A stretch of DNA of 64,000 nt, taken from Tetrapyrgos nigripes (lineage: Eukaryota > Basidiomycota > Agaricomycetes > Agaricales > Campanellaceae). Within the stretch, counting starts at the first letter, position 1. Every line of letters begins with the position of its first letter. The DNA lies in assembly GCA_013368315.1 (NCBI GenBank), contig JAACJM010000024.1:62001-126000 (forward strand), written 5' to 3'. The notes under the pieces are model-generated. The model was given only the letters and a program-made list of their open reading frames with translations, was not told the origin of the DNA and did not search any database. Both the position numbers and the translations under genes were made by a program. Positions 32,909 to 44,998 of this stretch are shown here, piece by piece.

Positions 32909-35388
32909 CTACTCGCTGACAGGTGTGTCGCCATACTTGCCATTAGCTGCCTCTTCACCATCCCCACCTGCATTAGCACCTTCCTCCACCCCAGCCTTTT
33001 GTCAAGCCTCTTCCTCAGCCTTCTTCCTTGCCTCTTCAGCTAGCTTCTTCACCTCTTCTTCCACTTTACAGGCTTGATGAACATTTTGAAGCTTCTTCAA
33101 CTCAGCATCTGGTTCCTTTTCATCGACATCGGGCTTGCCTTCAAACTCAACCTGTTTAGGAAGGACTTGACTGTAAAAGAATATTCATTAGAGAGCAAAG
33201 ACACAAATAATTGAGAGTCTTATGCATTGAGGTACTTCATCGTCTCTTTGACCCACTCATCCTTGGGATCGTCAAAGTACATGATGAGTTTCTTGTAGAA
33301 AGTTTGCAAGTTGAATTTACCGTTGATGGCAGCCAGGACATCTTGGTACAGAGAGCAAAGCGTACCTTGAAAGACAAGATACAAAAAAAAAAAATCAGAG
33401 ATGAAAAGACAAAAAGAAAAAAGACAAAAGCTGATGGCATGCATACCTGACACCCAACATTCGCAATCAACTGGGTTGTACATGTTGGCAAGGGTGTGGA
33501 CACTGGAAGATACAGAGGACTCGTCAGGGAAGACAGAGTTTTTGCTGCAGAGATAGTGTTTGAGAGACTACAAAATGATTAGTTTGCCAATGAAAACAAA
33601 AAGATAACTCACACATATGAAAAGGTAGCCACGTCCTAAACCAGCTTCAGGGTCTTCAGGACTATAAAGGTCGGCATTGTACATAAACATCGGACTGCTC
33701 TCATCACTGATGACAATCTCCTTGGCAAGAACCTGTAGGAATTGCAATAAGTAATTCATAGTGAGGTCATAGGCCACATAATATGGAGTTGAATAATGAT
33801 GTATTGCGTTTGCAGCTTACTGCAATTGCATGATGTTGTATCTCCTTTTACAAGCTTTTATACTATGTACTACAGTGGCTGAGCAAATCTGTAAATAGAG
33901 CAAAGTGGTGCTAAGCGGATACTACAATGTAATGTCTGAGATCAGTCTGGAGTAATGATATAAGTAGCTATGTAAGTATGGAGTAAAGTGGAGTGAGTGG
34001 TGCATATGTGGCTAATTATATAGAATCCCAACAGAACCTTGGTAACAAACATGAAGCACACTGTCAGTAAGAATTAAAAAGAAAAGAGAAAGCATACCCA
34101 AAAGGATCTTGTTGGTACTGGGCATACAAATGCCAAGGTACAAGCAAAGGTGCAATCATCTCATGATTAAAACCATGATCTGACTTCAGTGCAGTTGAAG
34201 GAAGGGGAGGATGGAGCATGTCTACCAATGGATCAAGTGGGATGTATTCTTGAATGGCATTTTTGAAGTTCACTGTGTCAGTACCACATGTGTGGAAGTA
34301 CAAGTGATCTAGAATGATTTAGGCCAGTGTCCTGTTTGAAACAATTCATTGTATCATGAAGGTTCAGCATCATTTCCATGAGACGCTTGTACAAGTCAAT
34401 GTATTCTTGATCTGCTTCAAAGCTAGGAGACAATATCAGTAAAATATATTGCATGAAAGTTAATCTATACATACCCTTCTGAGTCATCTGCAGCACTGTC
34501 TTTAGCTAAGGTTTCTTTGCTGCAGAATGCATAAATGAATAGCATCAGAGCATATACATGTACTTTTGATATGAGTTGAAGGTTCACTGTCTTGAGTATC
34601 TTCACCACTACAGACATAGATGGGTACTGTCAGCAAAAAATATAGTACCTAGGAGATTCATCAGGGCTATCTCGACGTTCTTCACCACTGTCAGTGAAAG
34701 AAAGGCACTAAAAAGACACATATATACACACCTGGAAGCACCTTTGTCCTCATCTTCATCCAAAGGTATACCATGGGAACCAATGTCAAAACCTTCAGCA
34801 TGAAGACCATGGTCAAAAATGTTGTTGATAACAATGAAGAGATGTAGGCCACAATGTATAAAGCTGGCCTTATGGTGGTATTTGGAGTAAAGGTCAGATC
34901 TGGGCAACTTGTCAGTACCTGATAGCAACGACATAAGAAAAAATGCACACTGGGAGTCCTTTAGTCTTCTTGGGTCCTTGTCCGTTGTTCATTAAATGCT
35001 TAATGAGTTGGGCATGAGCTGCTTTCTTTGTCTTTTCTTCTTTTGTTGCTGTTACTTGAGGACAACAGTCACGAGAGGTGGGAGAGCAGTCACGAGATGA
35101 GCAAGAAGAGGGTCTGGAAGAGCTTGAGGAGTGACAATGAGATCTTGAGTGGGAGCTAGAATGACGGTGGCGAGATGAAGTCAGAGAATGTGAGAGTGAG
35201 CAGTCATTGTATTGATGCATTTGGTTATGACACATCTGGCAGTAAGAGTGAGAATAAGATGATGAGCAGGATCTTGAGGATTGGGAACAGTCTTGAGAGC
35301 AGTCATATGTACACGGCATGTCAAATAAAGGGAGGGAACAAGGTAGGAGGGAAGGAAGGGAACAAAAGAACTTGAAGATGGAGGTCAA
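32909..35388 (-). pseudogene. Multi-exon gene of the DUF6698-like family with serine-rich N-terminus
   Basis: Reading down the minus strand, the first exon encodes a Ser/Cys/His-rich N-terminus (MPCTYDCSQDCSQ) and a basic segment AQLIKHLMNNGQGPKKTKG. It is followed by SDLYSKYHHKASFIHCGLHL, micro-exons with GEERRDSPDESP and GEDTQDSEPST, FEADQEYIDLYKRLMEMML, AIQEYIPLDPLVDMLHPPLP, IVISDESSPMFMYNADLYSP (EDPEAGLGRGYLF) and NLQTFYKKLIMYFDDPKDEW. The final exon has a coiled-coil tail. The same blocks in the same order occur in the 28-30 kb gene. A phase change lies near 34305, one intron (about 33731-34098) is unusually long, one donor is GC, and TGA at 33002-33004 truncates the tail. The last in-frame stop is TAG at 32909-32911. 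Confidence 0.65.
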
Positions 35389-35439
35389 GTTTAAGAAGTC
35401 TCATGTTCTTTGTCTGCACCTTGAGATTTGTTTGTCTTC

Positions 35440-35729
35440 TGACATATAAGAAAGTCTAAGGGATGAGAAAGAGTTAACAGAAATAGAACAGTGGCTATAT
35501 GATACATCAAAGACGAGAACAATAAATCAAATATGGATAGATATAGGTACCAAATCATAGAGAAGTGATTGACAGTTATTATAAGGTTTGACAAAGTTAT
35601 AGGGTTCGTTGAGTGTAAATCTGAGTATAAATTAATGAGGAAAAGCAATAGACAAATGATGAAGGAATTCTCAGTTTAATGATGAAGTAAAGGAAGAAGG
35701 AGGGCAAAGAACTGTAGCAGTTCATGACA
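35440..35729 (-). repeat. Truncated LTR of the same family as the gypsy element
   Basis: On the minus strand it starts TGTCATGAACTGCTACAG, followed by TTCTTTGCCCTCC and a pyrimidine-rich run. This parallels the first 250-300 bp of the 5075-5547 LTR. The TATA region and 3' half are missing. It lies immediately upstream of the gene at 32.9-35.4 kb in the same orientation. Confidence 0.7.
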
Positions 35730-36074
35730 AATTTCGCTTTGAGTTCCTGAAAACAAGCCAGAGGATTTGGAGGTGCATTCTATGTCCAGCTTGCTGTTGG
35801 ATACCCCTCAAGCTCTGCCGCCCTTAGACTTTTCCGATGATATACCAATCAATATATCCAACAACAGCTCTATACCTTTTTGTACAACTGATACTTTTAC
35901 AGACAAGTTTAGTGATGTTTCTGTAGATGCTTGATACAAAGATATTACCTTTATTCTGCAACTCTTTGCATGTGATACAACTATACACATTGTCAATGAC
36001 ATTACTGAACACACTATACACCAGTCACTAATATTAGAGCTTGGTGAGTTAGTTCTGAGCACTAAATCCAGACG
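35730..36074. other. No gene recognised; 5' flank of the Plavaka-like copy
   Basis: Stop-rich sequence. It may hold decayed 5' sequence of the transposase gene. Confidence 0.35.
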
Positions 36075-37517
36075 TCAGTGATACCAGCAGGATGGGATTG
36101 ATCCCAAAACATCATCCAAGGCACACACAGTTGCAGACTGCCCCCTTTTCGAGGTGGTTCCTGGGGAATCCTCCTTGTCTATTGAAACTATAACTCCTAC
36201 ACCTCCTCCTACACCTTCTCCTGTTTCATCCATCACAAGGCATGTTGCCTTTAGGTCCACCATCACATACCAAAATAGCTGTTCAGAAAGTCAAGACCTC
36301 CCCAGACAAATTCAGACTCTATTGGGTCTTCAACACCTATCCTTCACATGACCCCAATTCCTCTCTCGCCATCTTTCTATGTGCTGAATCCAATGTACTT
36401 GCCAATCCTGGTATGAAGCAGACTCGCAGATGTGACCACAGACTCGGAAACTTACAGCCTCCATCATACCATCCTTTTGTCAACAAGGAGGAATTCAGGC
36501 TTATGGAGTGGTTTTACCTGTCTGGTTCATTGTCAGCTCTTTGTCTCAAGGTCCTCATCAAAGTCCTAAATAAAGGACGATTTTGACATTTCAATGCAAA
36601 CCAGGTCAACAAGCGTATCAACAAGTACGTCACCAGTACACAAATTCCTCCACCATCATCATCAAAAAACTCCGATGTTGACCCCAAATGATCCCCACAT
36701 CTCAAATACAGTTGGAAAAATTCAAGTGTATCAATCTCGTTGCCTTGTACAGGCATCAAATATCCATCTGAAGCTGAGGCACCCACCTTTGAAGTCAAGA
36801 ACATATGGCATCGAGATATTATTGATGTCATCGCTTCAGAAGTGCAGAGTTCATCATTCCAGGACCATCACTTATGTCCTTACACCCTCATATGGAACTG
36901 GTGATGGAGAGCCAGAGCAGTGAGTTTATGGGGAGGCATATACATCAAATCACGCTTTGGAAATTGAACAGGAGATTTTCACATCCACTCCACCACCATC
37001 AGATCCTGAAATCAAATCTGTTCCACTGTACATAATGCTATGGTCAGACTTGACCCATCTTGCTGAATTCAGCTCAGCTTCATTGTGGCCAATATATCTG
37101 TTTTTTGGCAACATCTTGAAGTATATCTGGGGTTCACCATTGAACCATACTGCCAATCACATAGCATATATTCATGAAGTGAATTTCCTCTTTCCAATTA
37201 TCATCTACTATGAGCTTCCAAAAAAGCTCAAAGAGCACTACTGCTCTGTATACAAAGGTCAAGAAATCTCAACCGAGTTGTGGACACACTTCAAACATAA
37301 CTTGATCCAAGCGGTCTGGAGCTTACTGCTCAACAAACACGTCAAAGAAGCATACAAGTCCAGTATCACTTTCGACTGTTCTGATGGCAAGTTGTGACAT
37401 TTCTTCCTCCATTGGTCTATCTACTTGAAGGGCTATTCTGAGAAATAATTGCTCTTTATTCATTTCATTATTTGCACTCACAAAGTGTTCATATGTCTCA
37501 TGGCTTGTACCAAGAAC

Positions 37518-38023
37518 TGTCATGAATCGTTCCCTACCTATTCATTTCCTTTCTATTCTTTTCCCTTTACTACTTATTTCCCACTCTATTTACACAAACA
37601 TCAACTATTTCCCATCATCGTCTATAGTTACCATCTCTACAGATCTATAACTCACACTCTTATCTCCTCCGATTCCTATCTCCATGGATATTCTCACTGT
37701 CAATCATTCCGTATGATCCAGTACCTTCATCTATCCATATTTAACTCATTACTCTCTCGCCCTTGACGTTTCCACATGACACCATTTATTATTACTTACT
37801 CTTTCCCATCTGTTCATACTTTACTTATATACCTGTGATCTTTGTAACCTATTCCTTAGTTTGTTCACTTCGTCTCTGCTCCGTACTATTACTACGCAGT
37901 GTAGAGCCTAGTCAGCTTACTACTTCTTTCTTTATCTCTCTTTCTACCAATCTATCCTCTTGTAACTGGCTTTCTCGTATTGTGTGACTTGGGTGGTTAT
38001 TGAGTGTACCGACAACCTTGACA
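37518..38023 (+). mobile_element. Solo LTR (506 bp) of the gypsy family
   Basis: It begins TGTCATGAATCG and ends CCTTGACA. It is flanked by AGAAC at 37513-37517 and 38024-38028. The segment from TTAGTTTGTTCACTTCGTCT onward matches the 3' half of the gypsy LTR at 5 kb. A solo LTR with a target duplication results from recombination between the two LTRs of a former full element. Confidence 0.9.
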
Positions 38024-39395
38024 AGAACCAGGGCATTTGTCTCATCCACAATGCCTGATCAAGCAATGTGCAGTTCATGAGATGGGACTGAAAGTGGATA
38101 TGGACAGACAGATGCAGAAGCAAGTCAACAGTCAAGAGTTACATGATAAAGTCATTGCTGCTTGGTGGGAACTGTTTGTGAAGGGAAAGCCAATCACTAG
38201 CAAGAATATACGGGGAACTTATGGACTTGGAATTGTTGATACCCACTCTTGTGAGTAAATTGTTTCTTCATTATGTTCTTGCTTTTGACCTGGGTCCAGA
38301 ATGCATTCTCCAAAGCATTTCTTGAGTTCGGTTTCAACACTTTGAGATGGAAACCAACGATACTTGTCATGAGTTTGATATTGGGGAGTTCCGACATGTT
38401 TTCATCCATCTTGTACATATTCTGGAGGCTGCCAAGGGTAACTTGAGAGTGACAGTAGACCAGAGGTATGTACATAAATGGCTCAAAGAGATATTACAGG
38501 TATAGGGACATGCCAACATTTGGCACAAGCAGCATTCAAAAGTTTCCGGAAGAGGCTATGGCAATGAAGAAACTTGCTGCATGGAATTACAAGGATTTTC
38601 TGCAGGTGAGTTACTAGTACTTCTTCTTTTGAATTTCATATACTGAGTGATGTGTAGTGCACTATCCCATGCTTTGACTCCCTCTTAGCACCATTGCATG
38701 ATGAGGTTGTCAAGGACTTGTTATTGGACGTTCTTATCTTCCAAGGGTATGCAAAACTACAGATTCACACTTTGGCTATCGTCATGTGTATCCTTGGGCA
38801 TAGTCTTTAACAATTTGCTGAGGTGACGTGCAGTGCATTTGCTACCAAGGAGCTATCTGAAGAGGCTGCCGCTCGCATTCACTGCACTGAGAATGCTGGA
38901 AACCCAGTTGACGCTACAACTGTCAAGCCCAAGATTCTTGCATCGAAGACATGACTAAAGCGACACTATAATCTGAACACACTGAAACTCCATGCTTTAG
39001 GATACTATGCAGCAGACATTCCCAAGTTCAGAATAACAGACTCACATATCATGCTGATTGTGAGTTTACTATTCTTATTTACAGGGTTGCCAGGGTGAAA
39101 TGGAGCATTCACATGCCAAAAATATTTACCAGTGCACTTCCAAGTCCAATTTTGAAGGCCAAATAGGCAATCTCACTGCTTGAGAACAGAAAAACAACCT
39201 TACTCCTTTGGCACAACTTATGCATGCTTCCCAACCAACTGAACCCACTTTAGAGGATGATGACAATAACCCATCCCTACCATTCTGGATTGGTATTTCC
39301 AAGAGGGAGAAGGTCAATCTGGACAATGTACTTTTTGAAAACTAATGGGATCCCGCATTCAAAGTAAGTAATATTATTATTGGTTCATTTCTCTA

Positions 39396-40082
39396 CTCGT
39401 GGTCACGGAAAGTGACGGTCCCCCTATTTTTTGACCATATCTCTACAACGGCTGCGTCTTTTTGCTTCAAGCAAGTTGTAAAATCATTCAGTAGTAAAAT
39501 AGAAAGCTTTTGATACCCAAGCTGAGATGCCCCAGCTAAGGAGTATATCTGTAGAGGGGTATTTCACAAACCCCCATTTTGCTACACCATGACACAATTT
39601 TTTCTCGCAAAATCAGACCACACCAGCAGAAAGAGCGGCATCGAAAACAGGGGATGGAATCCACACCCCAGTTGTTAGAATAAAATTGAGGGAGAATGTT
39701 GAAAAAGAAAACGCCATGAAATGGCCATTTTGCCGGATTTTTGCCGTTTTTGCATGTTTGAAGGCGTTTTCTTTTTCAACGTTCTCCCTCAATTTTATTC
39801 TGACAACTTGGGTGTGGATTCCATCCACCGTTTTTGATGCCGCTCTTTCCGCTGGTGTAGTCCGATTTTGCGAGAAAAAATTGTGTCATGGTGTAGCAAA
39901 ATGGGGGTTTGTGAAATACCCCTCTACAGATATACTCCTTAGCTGGGGCATCTCAGCTTGGGTATCAAAAGCTTTCTATTTTACTACTGAATGATTTTAC
40001 AACTTGCTTGAAGCAAAAAGACGCAGCCGTTGTAGAGATATGATCAAAAAATGGGGGGACCGTCACTTTCCGTGACCACGAG
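39396..40082. mobile_element. Foldback element with 320-bp arms, TA-flanked (Tc1/mariner-like MITE)
   Basis: The left arm 39396-39715 and the right arm 39763-40082 are inverted copies of equal length with only scattered mismatches, separated by a 47-nt loop. The ends are CTCGTGGTCACGG and its complement, flanked on both sides by TA, as expected for Tc1/mariner-type insertion. It carries no transposase. It sits inside the Plavaka-like coding sequence. Confidence 0.9.
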
Positions 40083-41038
40083 TATTCTGCAGTTAATCTC
40101 ACATGTCTGACTAGGGCTTTATCCAAAAACTCAAAGATCATCTTCTTGGATGGCTGTTCAAGACTGATGACTACATTGAGTATTCCGAAGAGGACCATAG
40201 ATCAATCACCATAGATCAATCATTCTTGAGAATGACACCCTCTTTTCCCATCAGACAGTGTGTTTCAACTATACATCCTATGACCTCCAGCAATGTTGCG
40301 ATACAAGCAATCCTCGTACACATCCCTATATCTTGACACTCTCTGGCGAGAGAGATCACCCGTATCGGTATATCATGTTTATGCCTGCCATTGTGGACCA
40401 AAGTCATCAAATGATAGGTCTATTCACAAGTTCTACGTACTTTTTGTCTGTTGGTTTGACCTGGGGCTTTGAAGTAAAACGCCTTCCTCAAGTCTATTTT
40501 CCCCACAGTAGTGCACCAGACACATTTGGGTTCCCAGATCCCACACAAGTCATATGGGGTGTCCACCTTATACCTGTCTATGCATCTGGGCAAACCAACA
40601 CACTACTTCCCTCAACCTCAAAAGCATGGCAAATGGAATCAGGAGATGAAGGCAAGATTGAAGCCTTGGATTGTAATGAGTACTATGTCAGAATGTGAGT
40701 AAATTTGGTCTCTTTCATCAAATTTTACTTACTGTATGATAGTGCTGCAGATCGGGATATGTTCATGCGTTTCTGAGGTGGTGCTGTAGGCCATAAATCA
40801 ACCCGAAATTTCTTAGAAGGCTTGGAGAAGGAGGCAATTGCTGCTGAGCAGGGACTGGACCAAGCATTGGACAGTGAAGCAATCTTTTGGTCTACCTGAA
40901 CAAGATTTTGATGATGAGGTAGAGTCAGGTCAGGATTTGGACGTCAATGTGGAAGCGGATGACAACCGAGTCCAGGCTTGTTTGGATGAGGAAATGTTTA
41001 TTGAGGATTCTGAGGGCGAGGAAGATAGTACAGTGTAG

Positions 41039-42429
41039 TATACTATTTTTATCCTTGAATATGATTGATAGGGGGTACCAAAATGAATGGGCAAGATCAT
41101 GTCCATGTAATTTCAACTGGGTCAGCTTCTCATATGCATTACTTGTATGTATACGCAATAATGTACCTTCATGGATAGTAGATACATCATGGAATACACT
41201 GGATATATATCTGGAATATTAATCCAACCATGGAATAAGATGGCAATCAATACCGATACCAGAATATACTGGCCACCATAATCCATTGGTGATGCAGATG
41301 GCATACTACCTCAATTTGGGATGCATGGCCACTGAATCAATAATGGATTGAAGTGACCACTGCAATCTATTTTGCCAGCAGGATGTCCATCTCTACATCA
41401 TGATTTCTTACATTGCTATACTATCCCATGTCCAGCCATGAACATGCGGATTAGGTGATATAGTACTGTCCTTGGCCCTCGCTTTGGCATTGGTTCTGGA
41501 AGCAGAGAAAAGTTGTGCATATTTTTGGTGTAGTAACTTGATTTGGAGGTGTGAATGGGAGGATCAAGAGAAAATGTGGGTAGATGTGGCCCATGGGTGT
41601 GGCTCATAGTATCTGTGCACATCCTCCATGAAATACTCACCTGGAGTTGCAGGGGTAATATACTATGAAGGTCAGTACAGAGTATATGTACTTCATGTGA
41701 GAGCACTGAAACTAAATTAATGTAGGCTTGAACCAAGATCTTGAAAACTAATCCTCATAAAAACCATGTATATACCCTTTTTCAAGGTGCACAGTGCCAA
41801 GTGAGGGGAGTCCAGAGCTTAATGATAAAAAAGAGCGAGGGCCAAAGGTCCAAGTGGATCACAACCTGAGTTGGTTAGAATGAGTAGATAGGCCTGCAAC
41901 AGTATGGCCATACCCTTTTTTGAGGCACGCAGCACTGAAGTGAGTCCTCATATAATAACCATATATATTATACACTTTCTCGAGAACGAGACATGCAATG
42001 CCGAGTGAGTCCTCGTAATAAGTAACTTTATCGAGAACGACTAATTGGTGTGTGTTGTTCTTCCTTATATACACTTGGACTGACTTTTCCTCCTTGCCTT
42101 TCTGGCTCTCCTTGCAAAGGTGCCCATTTATTTGTAACATGCCTTCATCGCGCTGTTTTTCTTTGATCTCCAGCATCGTTTACAGGCTCATGTCGTTGGT
42201 ACAGACCAGGAACAACAAGGCATCATGTGGGAGTAGGGAATAAAAGGGAATCGGCCATCAGTGGGAGAGCAAGTAGTGCTGTGCAGTGAGATGAGCTAGC
42301 ATCATCTAAGTATGTTTTACGGCATGAACGGATGGTTTTGGAGTGTCTGTGCGTGTCATATAGTATCTACCACCATATTTTTGTATTATAAGCTCTATTT
42401 ACATTGGTTCTTGTGCTATTGAATCATTA
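41039..42429. other. No gene recognised; diverged short tandem repeats at about 41750-42040
   Basis: Three degenerate copies of a unit containing TATACCCTTTTT, GTGCACAGTGCC-like and GTGAGTCCTCAT are visible. Minus-strand frames at 41416-41736 and 41859-42176 have no recognisable family. Confidence 0.4.
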
Positions 42430-43066
42430 CCCCTGAACGCAAATAGCTCATTTATAAATTTGTGTGAGCGGGTATATAGATCTTATTCAACACCCTGAAC
42501 ATTAATATGAGGTTAAAACTGCCATATATCCAAGATCCAAGACTCTATGTTAGGTTTATTCTCTGAAAAGCGAAAATAGTATCATTTTGGACCATATACA
42601 TAGGCATATCTCATCCCAGAGCTTACTACAAACATTCATACTGTGTATTTCATTATGGATTATCAATCCAGAGACAATAGAGGATATTTCAGGTACACAC
42701 AGTAGCTTAAAGTCAAAGTAAGTTCCATCAGGTTATACATGTAGGCTTTAAGCTTATATCTAACCAAGGTTTTCAGTGATGGCTCCCAAACTCACAATTA
42801 TCAAAAGTATTATAGTATAGAATGACATTAAATCATCCATAATACCAAGCAGATATTAATGAAAGTATATATGCCCCAAAGAACAGAGAAATTAGTACTA
42901 AATTCGCTTTTTAGGAAATAAACCTAGCATAGAGTCCAGGATCTTGGAGATATGGGAATTTTAGCATCATATTCGAGTTTATGACAGTGAATAACATGTA
43001 TCTACCCACTCACGCAAATTGATAAACCAGATGTATGCGGGTGCCACAGGTACCTTGCTTTAGGGG
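42430..43066. mobile_element. Older foldback element, TA-flanked
   Basis: Left arm sequence from CCCCTGAACGC through CAAGATCCAAGACTCTATG and GGTTTATT recurs inverted, with many substitutions, at about 42880-43066. The outermost bases CCCCT and AGGGG are flanked by TA on both sides. The arms are much more diverged than those of the 39.4-kb element. No coding capacity. Confidence 0.7.
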
Positions 43067-44433
43067 TACATATTAAATAGCACCACAGCCACTATAAATA
43101 GGGATTATCCAAGTGGAAAATCTGTTTTAGGGACCAAAAATACGCCTGTGTAAATATTTACACATATATCTAATGGTATATTATGTAGTGTCCAGGGCCA
43201 TTTCAAATTTTGCCATTTCTGGACAGTATTTTGGGCATAGCACCCCAACACCTGAAGATATAATAGAATTTACTATATTCCCATATTTAGAAAGTGTCAA
43301 TGCAATATCATACCAACCCACATGATGATCAGAGCTGTTTTACCACAATAACCAGTACCCATCCTGCTCTTTTGCTATATTTATACAGTATTTTGGCCAT
43401 ATCTTGAGAACGGCTACATATATTGTAAATCTAATTTGAGATTTTGATTCAGCTACCCAGGATGCACTCCCTGATGTACCCAATTCATTTTTAATCGCCG
43501 GCTCTGGAAAATGTATTGTCTTTTTTGGTTCAGCCACAGCCCCTATTCCCATTCCAAATACAGATTTGGGGTGCTTTTGACTGTGGGTACCTTCCTGTCT
43601 AACCCTTTACTGTGGGAAACGACCACTAGGCCTGCCTCAGCAGCTTCCGCGCACTGCCAACAGCCATTAGAATAAAATTTGAATTTTCTAGCATTTTTTG
43701 ACCATTCTTCCCAAAAAGGAAGTACCCCGTCATACCACAAATGCGCCCATACACCCAATATACCATACTAGACTGAAGCGACCGCAATTTTTGTAAAAGC
43801 ACCAAAATTATAATTAAAAGTGCGTGTTTTTGTAAAAATGATGGTAGGGAAAGCATTTGCTGACTTGCCGAGAATGCCTTAATGCCGAGAAGGCTTCAAG
43901 AACCTGTGCTTCCAATTTGGGCAGGAGCCTGGAGGCTTGCCAAGCCTTGGCCGCCTCTGCCAAATATTATTGCCATACTTTTGCAATTGCCAAGCCGATA
44001 AGTCATTGGTGATTTTTTAAGAAAATTTACAGCTACAGCTGAAATCAGCTGTACCCGTTGCACATCGAGATGCAGACTGCAAGAGTGGAGGCGCAAAGAC
44101 AAGTCAAAGGGATTCAAACTGGTATATTTGGCCCGGGTCAGCAAAGAGAGAATGTTTGGTATTGGTACGTTTTGAGTGTATCCATCAGTCTTTTCACTCA
44201 TAAATGTTTCAGAGCATGAAGCTCATCACTTTCACGCAGACGCGTCTTGCAGTGGACGCATTGGAGACGTGACTGCGTGAAGCCACTGACGCACCTGCAT
44301 ACTATTCTGGCTCCGGAAATATGATATATCTGCAGACTAAGGCTCCAACCAGTTAATTACAGTTACACCTTAGACCGTAACTTAATTGGTAACTAGTTGT
44401 AACAAATTATAACAGGTTATAACGAGTTATTAA
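43067..44433. other. No gene recognised; MITE-like sequence and hAT 3' flank
   Basis: The stretch 43190-43860 contains phrases such as TTTGGCCATATCTTGAGAAC, similar in style to the interior of the TA-flanked elements, but no boundary could be set. The stretch 44260-44430 contains repeated TTATAACNNGTTA-like motifs next to the hAT remnant and may be its terminal region. Confidence 0.35.
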
Positions 44434-44998
44434 TTAGTTTACTGGAGCGCCCGAAATAAGCCTGCGGGAGTCAAATACAAATAGCCCACTCTTTAGCCAA
44501 ACCTTTGCACACATTGCCAGGGTAGTGGTCTCCGCCTTCATCGAGGAGCGAAGGTCAGTGCAGAGGTGACGTGAACTGGAGAAGAGTCGCTCTACTGACA
44601 CACATGTTGCAGGGATAGCCAGAAAATCCTTTGCAATACGAGCAATGATAGGAAATCCGCGGTTGTCTTTGCTCGTTGCAGAGTGATCCTGAAGCAGAAT
44701 TAGTGTTATCAATGAATAGATAGAGTAGAAGATGGCCTTACCTTCCACCACTCTAAGGGCTTCATGAACTCGCCCTTACCCCTTCTCCAGATAAATACCT
44801 CTCGAGTTCGGAAGCAGGCTTACCCTCAGGATTTGACAAGCCTTCTTCATCCGAGTCTGATGACATGTCATCGAGAAGACCTTGTACAAGGGTTCCGCCA
44901 TCAGTAGTCTTCTTTTTCTTCATCGGAGATACACCATTTGGACCGGGTGGCAATGACGATGAATATGAGTCAAAAACGTGTTCGAAAAGGACTTTCAC
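44434..44998 (-). pseudogene. hAT transposase, C-terminal remnant
   Basis: The minus strand reads SELERYLSGEG, then in the next phase FMKPLEWWK. After a 50-nt intron it reads DHSATSKDNRGFPIIARIAK, DFLAIPATCVSVERLFSSSR and HLCTDLRSSMKAETTT. This is the hATC dimerisation domain with its WW and SVERLFS landmarks. A one-base phase change near 44790 separates the first two blocks. The BED finger and DDE catalytic core are absent. The deposited piece is therefore only a fragment. Confidence 0.85.

Larger units (their letters stand above)
36075..41038 (+). pseudogene. Plavaka-like transposase, near full length, with two insertions
   Basis: The N-terminal block reads KFRLYWVFNTYPSHDPNS and HPFVNKEEFRLMEWFYLSG. 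Then come YGEAYTSNHALEIEQE, VPLYIMLWSDLTHLAEF, ASLWPIYLFFGNILKYIWG, HIAYIHEVNF and LTHFKHN-like ELWTHFKHNLIQAVWSLLL. After the solo LTR follow MPTFGTSSIQKFPEEAMAMK, KLAAWNYKDFLQ, HYNLNTLKLHALGYYAADI and GEMEHSHAKNIYQ. After the foldback element it ends with GFPDPTQVIWGVHLIPVYA, ADRDMFMRF and an acidic tail. These blocks, in this order, are what I know of Plavaka-family proteins. TGA at 38952-38954, 39181-39183 and 40774-40776, a TAA near 39340 and the two insertions make it inactive. Confidence 0.8.

Noticed and set aside
44025..44045. ACAGCTACAGCTGAA shared with 56929-56942 as a possible element end
   Set aside because: It is a short, partly palindromic match without matching partners or target duplications.
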